Of a stretch of DNA of 64,000 bases, positions 25,986-34,931 are shown in pieces. The notes beneath the pieces were generated by a model, which was given only the letters and a program-made list of their open reading frames with translations, searched no databases and was not told the DNA's origin. This stretch comes from Rhodospirillales bacterium. Lineage in GTDB: Bacteria; Pseudomonadota; Alphaproteobacteria; Rhodospirillales; Casp-alpha2. The translations under genes were made by a program, and so were the position numbers. Position 1 is the stretch's first letter, and each line of letters starts with the position of its first letter. Where the stretch lies: contig JAEPMA010000009.1 of NCBI GenBank assembly GCA_017644185.1, positions 62,001 to 126,000 on the forward strand, written 5' to 3'.

Positions 25986-27375
25986 GACGCGCGGCCTCCT
26001 CGCCTGCGATGCGGCCGAACACGTTGCCGATCGCCATTCCGGTGCCACCGGCATAGCCTTGACCGAGAATATTCCCGGCCATGATCTCGCCCGCCGCCCA
26101 GATGTTCTCGGCGGGCTTGCCGTCATTCATGAAGACTTGGGCCTGACGGTTCACCTCAAGGCCCAGATACGTAAACGTGATCCCCATCCGGACCGGGTAT
26201 CCGTAATAAGGGGGCGTGTCGATCTTGCGGGCCCAGTTGGATTTCTTGGGCTCCACACCCTCCGTGTGGCAGCCGTCCGGCTCGGTCGCGTTGAATTCGC
26301 CCGGGATGACGGCGCTGTTAAAGTCTTCGATGGTCTTTTCCATGGTTTCGGCGTCGACACCCAACTGTTCGGCGAGACCGGATAATGTGTCTGACTGGAA
26401 CGGCTCATAAACCGTCGGCATGAACAGGCCCATCGATTTGCTGTCGATGACCGCATAGGCGACCTGATCGGGTTGTTTCGCGACAAGCCGCCCCCAGATC
26501 GCATAGCGCTTGGGCCAGATATCCTCGCCCTCGTCATAGAACCGCTCACCGTTCTTGTTCACGACGACCGAGAAGATCACGCAGTCGATCCGCGTCGAAA
26601 TCCCGCCGTCGAACTTGGGGGCGCGGCCGTCGATGGCGACGGCGTGGCACTGGTCGGGCGCGCCGATCGGCTTGGCGCCGTTATCGAGCATCGATCTGAG
26701 CACTTTCCCCGTGTTCATCGGCGAGCCGCGCACGAGAAAGTTATCGGCGATCTCGCCCCAGCCTTCCTTCAGCCATTCGATGTTCGCTTCGAACCCGCCC
26801 GACGCGAGTACGACGGTCCGGGCTTCGACCCGGTGCAGTTCGCCCCCTTGGCGCACCATTGCGGCGGTGAAACGCGCGCCATCCATCTCGATCTTTTCGA
26901 CTTCGGCTTCGTAAACGATGTCGATCCCGGCTTTCTCGGCCGCCTTGAAATAGGCGTTCATCATGCCCTTGCCGCCACCCAGAAAAAACGCGTTGGTGCG
27001 CGCAAGCCCGAGCGTTCCCGATAACGGCGGCTGGAACTTGATGCCCTGAGAAAGCATCCAGTCGACGCAATCATCCGACGCGTCGATCATGAAGCGCATC
27101 AGGTCTTCGTTGGTGTTCCCATCCGTGACCCGCATCAAATCCTTGAAATATTCATCGGCATCGTAGCGCCCGGTGACGTAGTCCGTCGCCGCATTGTGGC
27201 TGTAGCGGATGTTGCGGACATGCCGGCTGTTGCCGCCGCGCAAATCCTTGTTGGCGCTCTCGATCATCAGCACCGAGGCGCCCCTGGCCCGGGCCGTCAA
27301 AGCCGCTGACATGGCCGCATTCCCGGCCCCGAGAACGAGCACATCGTGCGGTCGGGTAAACTCTTCTGGCGGCAA
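25972..27375 (-). CDS. tcuA: TcuA-like FAD-dependent tricarballylate dehydrogenase
   Basis: The flavoprotein of 467 residues is read from a TTG at 27375, seven bases after GGAG; this gives the length usual for TcuA. An ATG at 27429 would add 18 residues but has no site. The N-terminal FAD fold is DVLVLGAGNAAMSAAL, with RGASVLMIE, and the C-terminal GYAGGTGMAIGNVFGRIAGEEAA closes the flavin site. In Salmonella TcuA oxidises tricarballylate to cis-aconitate. Succinate dehydrogenase/fumarate reductase relatives share the fold. It is divergent from the class II aldolase gene. Confidence 0.85.
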   Translation of the reverse strand: MPPEEFTRPHDVLVLGAGNAAMSAALTARARGASVLMIESANKDLRGGNSRHVRNIRYSHNAATDYVTGRYDADEYFKDLMRVTDGNTNEDLMRFMIDASDDCVDWMLSQGIKFQPPLSGTLGLARTNAFFLGGGKGMMNAYFKAAEKAGIDIVYEAEVEKIEMDGARFTAAMVRQGGELHRVEARTVVLASGGFEANIEWLKEGWGEIADNFLVRGSPMNTGKVLRSMLDNGAKPIGAPDQCHAVAIDGRAPKFDGGISTRIDCVIFSVVVNKNGERFYDEGEDIWPKRYAIWGRLVAKQPDQVAYAVIDSKSMGLFMPTVYEPFQSDTLSGLAEQLGVDAETMEKTIEDFNSAVIPGEFNATEPDGCHTEGVEPKKSNWARKIDTPPYYGYPVRMGITFTYLGLEVNRQAQVFMNDGKPAENIWAAGEIMAGNILGQGYAGGTGMAIGNVFGRIAGEEAARHARN

Positions 27376-27490
27376 AACGTAACTCCGTGGCCGGACCGGC
27401 CGATTTGAATAGACAGTGACAGCAAACATAGCCGCCGATAGCATACGCTTCAAAATAAATAAGCCGAGTGGGACATTTAGGGAGCCATCC

Positions 27491-28264
27491 ATGAGCACCG
27501 CCACCGAATTCAAGCAGAAAATCAGCGATGCGGAGTGGCAGACGCGGGTCGATCTGGCCGCGTGTTTCCGCCTCGTGCACATGTACGGCTGGTCGGACCT
27601 GCTGGCGACCCACCTGTCGGCACGCGTTCCCGACGCCGACGACCAGTTCCTGATCAATCCGTTCGGATTGATGTTCGAGGAAATGACCGCATCCTCGCTC
27701 GTCAAGGTGGACGAGGACGGGAACGAGCTATCCCCCTCGGAATTGGGGATCAACCCCGCCGGGTTCGTCATTCATTCGGCGGTGCATATGGCGAGGCCCG
27801 AAGTCGCCTGCGTCATCCACACCCACACACAGGCGGGTGTGGGGGTCGCAACGCAGAAGAACGGGCTTCTTCCCCTCACCCAGCAGGCGCTGGCCGTCAT
27901 CGCGCACACCGGCTATCACGATTACGAAGGGATTGCCTTCGACCTTTCCGAGCGCGACCGCCTCGCCCGCGATCTTAAAGACAACAAGGTGCTGATTTTA
28001 AGGAATCACGGCTTGCTGACGGTGGGGAATACAGTCGCCGAAGCCTTCATGTGGATGTACCGGGCCGAACGGGCGTGCCGGTTCCAGCTCAAGTTCCAGC
28101 AGGCGGGTGTCGCGCCGACGGAAATCTCGGAAGAGATGCAGCAGGTCACCATCGAGCGGAACAGGAAAGCGAATTCGAAAGACGGCTATCGCCCGATCGG
28201 CGTCAACGAATGGCCGGCGCTTTTACGGAAGCTCGATCGGGAAAACCCGGGTTACGACGTTTAA
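27491..28264 (+). CDS. Class II aldolase/adducin-family protein
   Basis: The 257-residue protein starts at ATG 27491 with GGGAG six bases upstream. The zinc ligands are visible as HTHTQ (VIHTHTQAGVG) and a downstream His in RNHGLLTVG, and a Glu lies in the intervening segment. The family includes fuculose- and ribulose-phosphate aldolases, epimerases and adducin-like decarboxylases. This subgroup with ACFRLVHMYGWSDLLATHLSAR is common in proteobacteria without an assigned substrate. Position opposite tcuA suggests a role in carboxylate catabolism but does not prove it. Confidence 0.82.
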   Translation: MSTATEFKQKISDAEWQTRVDLAACFRLVHMYGWSDLLATHLSARVPDADDQFLINPFGLMFEEMTASSLVKVDEDGNELSPSELGINPAGFVIHSAVHMARPEVACVIHTHTQAGVGVATQKNGLLPLTQQALAVIAHTGYHDYEGIAFDLSERDRLARDLKDNKVLILRNHGLLTVGNTVAEAFMWMYRAERACRFQLKFQQAGVAPTEISEEMQQVTIERNRKANSKDGYRPIGVNEWPALLRKLDRENPGYDV

Positions 28265-28273
28265 AGACGATTG

Positions 28274-28367
28274 CCCCCTCACCCGGCGCTGCGCGCCACC
28301 CTCTCCCGAGGGAGAGGGGTGTTTCGTCGGGGTCCCTTCTCCCTTGGGAGAAGGACAGGATGAGGGG
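28274..28367. repeat. Second CCCCTCACCC / GATGAGGGG intergenic element
   Basis: It has the same plan as 17796-17892: CCCCTCACCC, an inner GGCGCTGCGCGCC hairpin, CCCTCTCCC/GGGAGAGGG and a closing GGATGAGGGG. It again lies between convergent genes. Confidence 0.8.
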
Positions 28368-28374
28368 CAGCAAT

Positions 28375-28953
28375 CTATTCGAAAGCCGGTTCGACGCCGG
28401 ACGGCAGGCCAACCTCGAACGCGTTCAGAATGTGCGAAATCGTGGCGTAGTACCCGGCAAGGAACACCAGTTCCGTAACCCCCTGCTCGCCCAATAGATC
28501 GAGCGCCTTTTTATAAAGATCGTCCGAAACCCGGTTCTTCGACTGAAGATCGGACACGAATTGATAGACCGTCGCTTCCGCCGGGTCGGCAGGGATTTCG
28601 CCCGCCATCACGGCATCGATGGTTTCTTGGGAGAGCCCCTCTTTTTTACCCACGTTGACATGCGCCCACCATTCGTATTCGGCCTCAAAATGACGGCCGA
28701 CGGTGATGATCGCAAGCTCGCGGAGTGTCGCCGGAATAATCGTCTCGTATCTCAGCTTACCGCCTAACTGCTGCAGAAGATTGCCCATTTCGGGGGAATA
28801 CAGCATGGCGTTGAAGGGACCGCGAAGCGCCCCCTCCTCGTTCAGCATTTCCGCCGGATTTCCCTTGGCGCGGGGGCCGCCGGTAATGCCGTCGAACACC
28901 AGTTTCTGCGCTTCGCTCATCGTGTCCGCGGGGACGGGGCCTAGTCTGCTCAT
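28375..28953 (-). CDS. Carboxymuconolactone decarboxylase-family protein
   Basis: The 192-residue all-helical protein has the CMD/AhpD fold pattern TLRELAIITVGRHFEAEYEWWAH and a second helix pair. It lacks the CxxC of AhpD peroxidases, so it is closer to the gamma-carboxymuconolactone decarboxylase side. Its start overlaps the stop of the upstream old yellow enzyme gene (ATGA), so the two are translationally coupled. A joint role in degrading an unsaturated cyclic or aromatic compound is plausible but not demonstrated. Confidence 0.82.
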   Translation of the reverse strand: MSRLGPVPADTMSEAQKLVFDGITGGPRAKGNPAEMLNEEGALRGPFNAMLYSPEMGNLLQQLGGKLRYETIIPATLRELAIITVGRHFEAEYEWWAHVNVGKKEGLSQETIDAVMAGEIPADPAEATVYQFVSDLQSKNRVSDDLYKKALDLLGEQGVTELVFLAGYYATISHILNAFEVGLPSGVEPAFE

Positions 28954-30092
28954 TTCTCACCTGCCGCTTTCTTGACGTTCTCCGGATTGGGCGGGTTGCC
29001 CGGCACCGGTTCGCCGGCCATCGCCGGATGCGAGCGCTGGTACTGCGGCGGGAAAGCCGCATGCGCGCGCAGCGTTTCCGCCGCGTGCCACGCCCAGCGC
29101 GGATCGTAGAGCATCCCCCTGGCCAGCGCCACCATGTCCGCCTGCCCCGTCTTGACGATGTGTTCGGCCTGGATCGGGTCGGTGATCTTGCCCACCGCCA
29201 TCGTCGCGAGACCGGTTTCGCGGCGGATATCGGCGGCGAAGTGGGTCTGGTAACCGGGCCCGACGGGAATCTGCTGATGGGGTGAGTTGCCCCCCGACGA
29301 CACATCGATGAAGTCGCAGTCGCGCTTCTTCAGTTCCTTCGCATAGGCGATGCTGCCGGTTAAATCCCATCCCCCCTCGACCCAGTCGGTCGCGGAAATA
29401 CGCACACCCATCGGGATATCGTCAGGAACGACCGCCCGGACCGCATCGAAGACCTCGAGGGGGAATTTCATCCGGCCCTCTAAAGATCCCCCGTACGCGT
29501 CGTTACGGCGGTTGGAGATCGGCGACAGGAACTGATGCATCAGATAGCCGTGCGCGTTGTGGATTTCGATGCATTTGAAACCGAGGCGGACGGAGCGTTT
29601 CGCGGCTTCGACGAAGCTGGTGCGGACCCGCTCCAGCGTTTCGTCGGTCATCGCTTCCGGGACGTGCCACCCATCGGCGTAGGGCTCGGCGGACGGCCCA
29701 ACCGTCTGCCAGGCGCCGTTACTCTGGTCGAGCGGCTTCCCCCCGTTCCACGGGACGTCGACGCTCGCCTTACGGCCGGCGTGCGCGAGCTGAATACCGA
29801 CGGGCGTATTTCCGTATGACGTCGCGAAGTCGAGGACGCGTTTGAGCGCGGCTTCGTTCTCGTCCGACCATAAACCGACGCAGCCTGGCGTGATGCGGCC
29901 TTCGGGTTCGGTGCCCGTCGCTTCGACGAACAGCAGCCCGTTGCCGCCGACCGCGAACTGGCCCAGATGCATCAGGTGCCAGTCGTTGGCGTTGCCGTCA
30001 TGGGCCGAATACTGGCACATCGGCGCAACGACGATGCGGTTGGGCATTTCCAGCCCGCGCAGGTTGATGGGCGTAAAAAGAACGCTGCTCAT
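28950..30092 (-). CDS. Old yellow enzyme, YqjM-type NADH:flavin oxidoreductase
   Basis: The 380-residue FMN barrel starts at ATG 30092 after GGGGGGA. APMCQYSAHDG carries the YqjM-type Cys that tunes the flavin. HNAHGYLMHQFLSPISNRR and YGGSLEGR are family signatures. It reduces activated C=C bonds with NAD(P)H. It is coupled with the CMD-family gene. The physiological substrate is unknown. Confidence 0.9.
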   Translation of the reverse strand: MSSVLFTPINLRGLEMPNRIVVAPMCQYSAHDGNANDWHLMHLGQFAVGGNGLLFVEATGTEPEGRITPGCVGLWSDENEAALKRVLDFATSYGNTPVGIQLAHAGRKASVDVPWNGGKPLDQSNGAWQTVGPSAEPYADGWHVPEAMTDETLERVRTSFVEAAKRSVRLGFKCIEIHNAHGYLMHQFLSPISNRRNDAYGGSLEGRMKFPLEVFDAVRAVVPDDIPMGVRISATDWVEGGWDLTGSIAYAKELKKRDCDFIDVSSGGNSPHQQIPVGPGYQTHFAADIRRETGLATMAVGKITDPIQAEHIVKTGQADMVALARGMLYDPRWAWHAAETLRAHAAFPPQYQRSHPAMAGEPVPGNPPNPENVKKAAGEK

Positions 30093-30195
30093 GTGATCCC
30101 CCCGGGAATTGACGTCTAGGTGTGCTGCCTTAATGTTGGCATGCAGCACCCACCCGTCAATACGCTCTGCGCGCCCCCGGGACGATCATTGAGCT

Positions 30196-31731
30196 TCAAG
30201 CGGCTTTGGACTTGCCGACGGCGGCCGTCTGTTCGTTGGCGGCGGGCGGCAGGACCGGCTGGCCATTGGCCGCGCGTTCCTCGATCAGGGCCTTATGGAG
30301 GACCTTCACCGCGTCGTCATAGCTTTCGTCGGCGAAGATGAACTGGATGTCGACGCCCCGGCCCGATGCATGGGTCGCCAGCAGGTCGAGATTGCTCTCA
30401 CTGATGGCGGCGACCGCATCGCCGATGATCGCCTTGTCGCGCATGTTGGCGCCGATGGCGGATACGATATCGACCTTCCGGGTCTGGATGACCGCTTCCG
30501 GCTGACGCTTCTGGATCACCTCGATGACGCGGCGCACCTGTTTCAAAGGTGCCTCGACATAAAACGTCATGGTGTTAGCGTTGAGGCTCCAGCTCACCAG
30601 TGGCAGCTTGAAGCGGCGGAAAGCCGCGACAGCTTCCTCGCCGGCACCCGGAATGCCGACCATATCCTGATCGAAAACCTCGACCTCGATGGCATTCTCA
30701 AGCCCGGTGACGATCTCGATGCGCGGATCGTCCGGCACCCAATCCTCGTCGATGACGGTGCCCGGGTGATCGGGCTCGAAGGTGTTGACGATGCGGAGCG
30801 GGATCCCCTTCTGACGCAGGCCCTTGGCGGCGCGCGGGTGGATCGCCTCCATACCCATGTTCGACAGCTGGTCGGCGACATCGTAATTGGTGCGGCCGAT
30901 CGGCTGTACCTTGTCGATACCGACGATCTTCGGATCCGCGCTGGATAAATGGAATTCCTTGTGGATCACCGCTTCGCGGGCGCCGGTGACGCATGCGACG
31001 GCGGAGAACGTCACTTCCGAGTAGCCGCGCCCGAACACCCCCATAAGACCATCGCCCGCCTGGGTGTAACCGGTCACGATCGGCAGTGTCTTGGAAACGT
31101 CGATATCCGCGAAGCCTTCGCCGATGCGATCTTCGAGGCTCATGCTCTCGCTTTCGCGCCAGCCGGACAGGTCGACGAATTCCGCTTCAACGCCGCGGCG
31201 GCGCAACAGCAACATGGTATTGTGCGCGCTGTGCGCTTCGCCGATGCCGCTGATCATTTCACGCACGGTCATCAGGTGTTCTTCGAGTTTGAAGTGCCCG
31301 TAACCGCAGATGCGCTGCAGATCAATCAGGCAGTTGCGCACGCCCTCGACCCGCTCCTGCACGAAGCGGTCGGCGAGTTTGCGGTCCGACTCGTCGTCGA
31401 ACGCATCGGCGTTGATCTCGAGCATGTGGTTGAGCACCTTCGACAGCGCATCGCCCCACGCCCAATCGTTGTCGGACCCGGCATAGAGTGCGTAGACACC
31501 CGGCTCGCCGGTCTTCTTGTTTTCGAGCAGCATATCGGTGATGCCGCCGTAAGCCGAGACGACGAAGATCCGGTTATAAAGGTCGTCGCCGCTGCGCCCA
31601 CCGATCAGAATGTTGTCGAATACCGACTGGATATCCGACATCGATGTGCCGCCGATCTTGTGAACGGTGTGCGTGTTCACAGCTTTATCCTCCCCGGAAA
31701 CCTGGGGCTCGGCTTGTTTACTGTCGGTCAT
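30196..31731 (-). CDS. ask_ect: Ectoine-operon aspartate kinase
   Basis: The 511-residue enzyme starts at ATG 31731 after GAAGGAAA. It phosphorylates L-aspartate, feeding aspartate semialdehyde to EctB. The N-terminal HKIGGTSMSD is the amino-acid-kinase loop, and two ACT-like segments lie C-terminal (LVSWSLNANTMTFYVEA and LLATHASGRGVDIQFI). This divergent subfamily is found only with ect genes and is considered insensitive to the usual lysine/threonine feedback. It is last in ectA-ectB-ectC-ask, 26 bases after ectC. Confidence 0.93.
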   Translation of the reverse strand: MTDSKQAEPQVSGEDKAVNTHTVHKIGGTSMSDIQSVFDNILIGGRSGDDLYNRIFVVSAYGGITDMLLENKKTGEPGVYALYAGSDNDWAWGDALSKVLNHMLEINADAFDDESDRKLADRFVQERVEGVRNCLIDLQRICGYGHFKLEEHLMTVREMISGIGEAHSAHNTMLLLRRRGVEAEFVDLSGWRESESMSLEDRIGEGFADIDVSKTLPIVTGYTQAGDGLMGVFGRGYSEVTFSAVACVTGAREAVIHKEFHLSSADPKIVGIDKVQPIGRTNYDVADQLSNMGMEAIHPRAAKGLRQKGIPLRIVNTFEPDHPGTVIDEDWVPDDPRIEIVTGLENAIEVEVFDQDMVGIPGAGEEAVAAFRRFKLPLVSWSLNANTMTFYVEAPLKQVRRVIEVIQKRQPEAVIQTRKVDIVSAIGANMRDKAIIGDAVAAISESNLDLLATHASGRGVDIQFIFADESYDDAVKVLHKALIEERAANGQPVLPPAANEQTAAVGKSKAA

Positions 31732-31757
31732 GGAACTGTTTCCTTCTGGCGGCGCCG

Positions 31758-32162
31758 TCACGCGTCGACGAGCGCTTCTTCGTTAAGTTTGTAGGCGCCA
31801 TCCTCGTCATGGACTTCGCGGCCGTTGAGCGGCGGATTGAAGGCACAGGCCAGGTGCATGTCCTCGGTCCCGCCGCGCAGGATGTGCTGGTCGTTTTTAT
31901 CGAGGATATAAACCGTACCCGGCTCGATCTTGTACACCTTCCCGTCGGCGACGGTTTCAACCTCGCCGTTACCCGACATGCAGTAGACGGTTTCGAGATG
32001 GTTCTTGTACCAGATCGGCGTCTCGGTCCCGGCGTAGATGGTGGTGATGTGGAACGAGAACCCCATCCCGTCATCGGCCAGCGACAGGCGGACGCTCTGC
32101 CAGTTGTCGGTTTTGACTGTGCGCTTGGTGCCTTCGCATTCTTTGAGGGTGCGAACGATCAT
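31758..32162 (-). CDS. ectC: L-ectoine synthase
   Basis: The 134-residue cupin closes N-gamma-acetyldiaminobutyrate to ectoine. It opens with the family start MIVRTL, then [29 protein letters not shown], with Glu and Tyr metal/substrate residues, and [11 protein letters not shown] with the His ligand. GGAGGT lies eight bases before ATG. Length and motifs match known EctC. No ectD hydroxylase follows, so hydroxyectoine production is not indicated here. Confidence 0.97.
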   Translation of the reverse strand: MIVRTLKECEGTKRTVKTDNWQSVRLSLADDGMGFSFHITTIYAGTETPIWYKNHLETVYCMSGNGEVETVADGKVYKIEPGTVYILDKNDQHILRGGTEDMHLACAFNPPLNGREVHDEDGAYKLNEEALVDA

Positions 32163-32199
32163 TGTGACTTACCTCCAGGGTGTCTTGTATCAGGCTCGT

Positions 32200-33477
32200 T
32201 TACTCGGCGGCCGCGGGCGCTTTGGCGCCGGCGATCGCGGCGTCGAACGCCTGACCGAGAATGTCGAGGGCGCGTTTCAATTCGTCCTCGGTGATGGTCA
32301 GCGATGCCAGGCACTTCACGACCTCGTCGTGTGCGCCGGACGTTTCGATCACGAGACCGCGCTTGAACGATTCGGCGACGATTTCGTCGGCGAGTTCACC
32401 CGACGTGACGACGATGCCCCGCATCATTCCACGTCCGCGCAACTCGACGACGTGCGAGCCGTGTTTCGACTGGATCGCTTCGAAGCCTTCGCGCAGCATC
32501 TCGCCCTTCTTGCGGACGGATTCGGCGAACTTGTCGTCCTTCCAGAACTTCTCAAGCGCGGCAGTCGCGGTTATGAAGGCGTGGTTGTTACCACGGAACG
32601 TACCGTTGTGCTCACCCGGCTTCCAGGTGTCGAGCTTACGGTCGATCAACGTCACCGCAAACGGCAGGCCGAAACCGGAAAGCGATTTCGAAAGCGTCAC
32701 GATGTCGGGCTTGATGCCGGCCGGCTCGAAGCTGAAGAACGTGCCGGTGCGACCGCAGCCGGCCTGGATATCATCAACGATCAGCAGGACGTCATGCTTG
32801 CGGCATACTTTTTCGAGGTTCTGCAGCCATTCCATGCTGGCGGCGGTAAGACCGCCCTCGCCCTGCACGCACTCGACGATGACCGCAGCCGGATGGTCGA
32901 CGCCGCTCGACGGATCGCCGAGGGCTTTGTCGAGATACTTGGTGCTGTCGACGTTATGGCCGAGGTAGCCGTCATACGGCATGGGGGTGGTGCCGACCAT
33001 ATCGACACCGGCGGCGCCCCGGTGATGTTGGTTCCCGGTCGCGGCCAACGCGCCCATGCTGACACCGTGGAAGCCGTTGGTGAACGAGATGATGTTGCTG
33101 CGTCCGGTCACTTTACGCGCCAGCTTCATCGCCGCTTCGACGGCGTTGGTGCCGGTCGGGCCGGTGAACTGAAGTACGTAGTCCATATCCCGCGGCTTGA
33201 GGATGATGTCCTCGAACGCGGTCAGGAACTTCTCTTTCGCGCGGGTATGCATATCCAGCCCATGCGTGATGCCGCCGGAATGGATGTACTCGACCAGCGC
33301 ATCGCGCATATCGGGATCGTTGTGGCCATAGTTCAGGCTGCCGGCCCCGGCCAGAAAGTCGATGTACTCCGTACCGTCTTCACTCGTCAGGATCGCCCCC
33401 TGAGCCTTGTCGAAAGTGACAGGGAACGAGCGCGCATAGCTCTGAACCTGGGATTCGCGTCGTTCGAAAATAGACAT
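32200..33477 (-). CDS. ectB: Diaminobutyrate--2-oxoglutarate transaminase
   Basis: The 425-residue class III aminotransferase makes L-2,4-diaminobutyrate from aspartate semialdehyde and glutamate. The cofactor region LLIVDDIQAGCGRTG and the Schiff-base Lys in IVTLSKSLSGFGLPFA are intact, and the start MSIFERRESQVQSYAR is typical of EctB. It is the second gene of the ectoine operon, with a 129-base gap after ectA that shows no clear element. Confidence 0.96.
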   Translation of the reverse strand: MSIFERRESQVQSYARSFPVTFDKAQGAILTSEDGTEYIDFLAGAGSLNYGHNDPDMRDALVEYIHSGGITHGLDMHTRAKEKFLTAFEDIILKPRDMDYVLQFTGPTGTNAVEAAMKLARKVTGRSNIISFTNGFHGVSMGALAATGNQHHRGAAGVDMVGTTPMPYDGYLGHNVDSTKYLDKALGDPSSGVDHPAAVIVECVQGEGGLTAASMEWLQNLEKVCRKHDVLLIVDDIQAGCGRTGTFFSFEPAGIKPDIVTLSKSLSGFGLPFAVTLIDRKLDTWKPGEHNGTFRGNNHAFITATAALEKFWKDDKFAESVRKKGEMLREGFEAIQSKHGSHVVELRGRGMMRGIVVTSGELADEIVAESFKRGLVIETSGAHDEVVKCLASLTITEDELKRALDILGQAFDAAIAGAKAPAAAE

Positions 33478-33606
33478 AATCTGTAGACCTCGCTTTTTGC
33501 TATCGTCTGTGAAAGTCGGTTGTCTCTAGGTTGTGCATCGCCGGGCCTCGCCCAGGGACGCCTTCTAAAGACAGAATTTGCGGAAAATTTGGCGTCGATC
33601 AGGCGA

Positions 33607-34158
33607 TCAGGCGGCACTCATCAGTGCGGGCATCAAATCGGCCCGCTTGAATGGTCCGATGTTCCAGAGCACCTCGGATTTCTGCTGACCGTCGAAATGC
33701 TCTTCCTTGTCGAACAGAACATCTTGCTCGATATCGGCGCCGAGTTCCCGGGCGACGGACTTGAACACGCCGTGCGATGCCTTGTTGTCAGGCGTAATCG
33801 TGGTCTTGATGTGACGCACGTCGCGCGATGCCGGGCGGCGCAGAATGTCGATGATCATGCGCTTGGCCAGCTTGAGACCGCGCGCCTTCGGAGACACCGC
33901 CACCTGCCACACGAACAGGCTGTTGTCTTCTTCGGGAACGATGTAGCCCGAAACAAAGCCGACCGGCTCCCCATCGAGCTCTGCGAGCGAGCAGGTCTCG
34001 GAAAAGTGCGAACACTGCAACAGATTGCAGTAGACCGAGTTCTCATCGAGCGGCTTGCACTGCTCCACGAGATCGTTCACGGCCACCCCGTCTTCGGGGG
34101 TCGGGCGTCTCAGGATCAGGTCGCGGTCGTTGCGGTCAAGTCGTTCGGAAATCGTCAT
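33607..34158 (-). CDS. ectA: Diaminobutyrate acetyltransferase
   Basis: The 183-residue GNAT enzyme acetylates 2,4-diaminobutyrate at the gamma-amino group. The acetyl-CoA loop is VSPKARGLKLAKRM, and LRRPTPEDGVAVNDLV and VFKSVARELG are family phrases. The start is set at ATG 34158 (MTISERL), after AGAGGA; the frame extends 20 codons upstream without a ribosome site and through the candidate operator. First gene of the ectoine operon, about 50 bases after the predicted transcription start. Confidence 0.94.
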   Translation of the reverse strand: MTISERLDRNDRDLILRRPTPEDGVAVNDLVEQCKPLDENSVYCNLLQCSHFSETCSLAELDGEPVGFVSGYIVPEEDNSLFVWQVAVSPKARGLKLAKRMIIDILRRPASRDVRHIKTTITPDNKASHGVFKSVARELGADIEQDVLFDKEEHFDGQQKSEVLWNIGPFKRADLMPALMSAA

Positions 34159-34180
34159 GGTTCTTGCTGTTCCTCTTATA

Positions 34181-34199
34181 TATATCAATAACCGATATA
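34181..34199. promoter_or_regulatory. Candidate EctR operator: TATATC-N7-GATATA
   Basis: A perfect 6-bp inverted repeat TATATC/GATATA with a 7-base spacer lies just downstream of the predicted ectA start point and 22 bases upstream of the ectA ATG. It is within reach of a MarR dimer such as the divergent EctR-like protein. It could instead form a weak AU hairpin in the leader. Confidence 0.5.
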
Positions 34200-34213
34200 A
34201 TTTTGTTGCGGGG

Positions 34214-34242
34214 TACATAGCCTCTCACCCCTAAGGCGTCAA
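34214..34242 (-). promoter_or_regulatory. ectABC-ask promoter
   Basis: On the minus strand TTGACG (34242-34237), a 17-bp spacer and TATGTA (34219-34214) form a near-consensus sigma-70 promoter. The expected start point is near 34207, leaving a leader of about 49 bases before ectA. Confidence 0.7.
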
Positions 34243-34372
34243 CCGGGTGGCGGTAAATTCGTTGAATAATTTAAAAAATTCATGTTTCCGCAACATTATG
34301 ATAAGAATGCGCCAAGATACGACAATAAAAATCCATTGATTATCGATGGATTTGGGCCTATCTCGGAGGACC

Positions 34373-34927
34373 ATGGAAGGTGGCATGTCATATCTGGGAT
34401 ATGTATCGTTATCCGGACGTGAGGATGACGGCCCGGGAGCTGCGGATATGGACAAACTTAATGAGGCTTTGATCTCAATCCGCCGGATTCTCCGCGCGAC
34501 CGAACTCCACGGGAAAGCGCTTCGAATCGCGACCGGTCTCAAAACATCCCAACTCCTGGTGCTGCAGGCTTTAGAAGAAGAGCCTGAACTCACTGTTGGT
34601 GAAATCACCGATCGCGTGCACATGGCACAGGCATCGGTGACCACGCTCGTCGCGAGATTAGAAGAACTCGGCCTCGTCACCCGGACCCGCGGCACGTCCG
34701 ACAAGCGCAAGGTTTTCGTGACACTGACCGATGCCGGTCACGATATGCTGGAGCAGGCACCGGAAGCCCTGCATCAGCGCTTCGCCGAAAAATTCGAACC
34801 CCTCGATACCTGGGAACAGACGATGCTGGTGGCGTCCCTTCAACGGGTCGCAGCGATGCTGGACGCGTCCGATATCGACGCCGCACCGATCCTTCAGCTT
34901 GGTCCCGCCGGTCATACCGACGAATAA
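34373..34927 (+). CDS. ectR: MarR-family regulator of the ectoine operon (EctR-like)
   Basis: The 184-residue winged-helix protein is divergent from ectA, as EctR1 is in methylotrophic halophiles. The MarR core covers about residues 30-155: TSQLLVLQALEEEPELTVGEITDRVHMAQASVTTLVARLEELGLV holds the recognition helix, and RGTSDKRKVFVTLT the wing with its conserved Asp-Lys-Arg. ATG 34373 follows GGAGG closely; ATG 34385 is an alternative. It probably represses ectABC at low salt by binding near the -10 region; that function is inferred from context. Confidence 0.85.
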   Translation: MEGGMSYLGYVSLSGREDDGPGAADMDKLNEALISIRRILRATELHGKALRIATGLKTSQLLVLQALEEEPELTVGEITDRVHMAQASVTTLVARLEELGLVTRTRGTSDKRKVFVTLTDAGHDMLEQAPEALHQRFAEKFEPLDTWEQTMLVASLQRVAAMLDASDIDAAPILQLGPAGHTDE

Positions 34928-34931
34928 CCGG

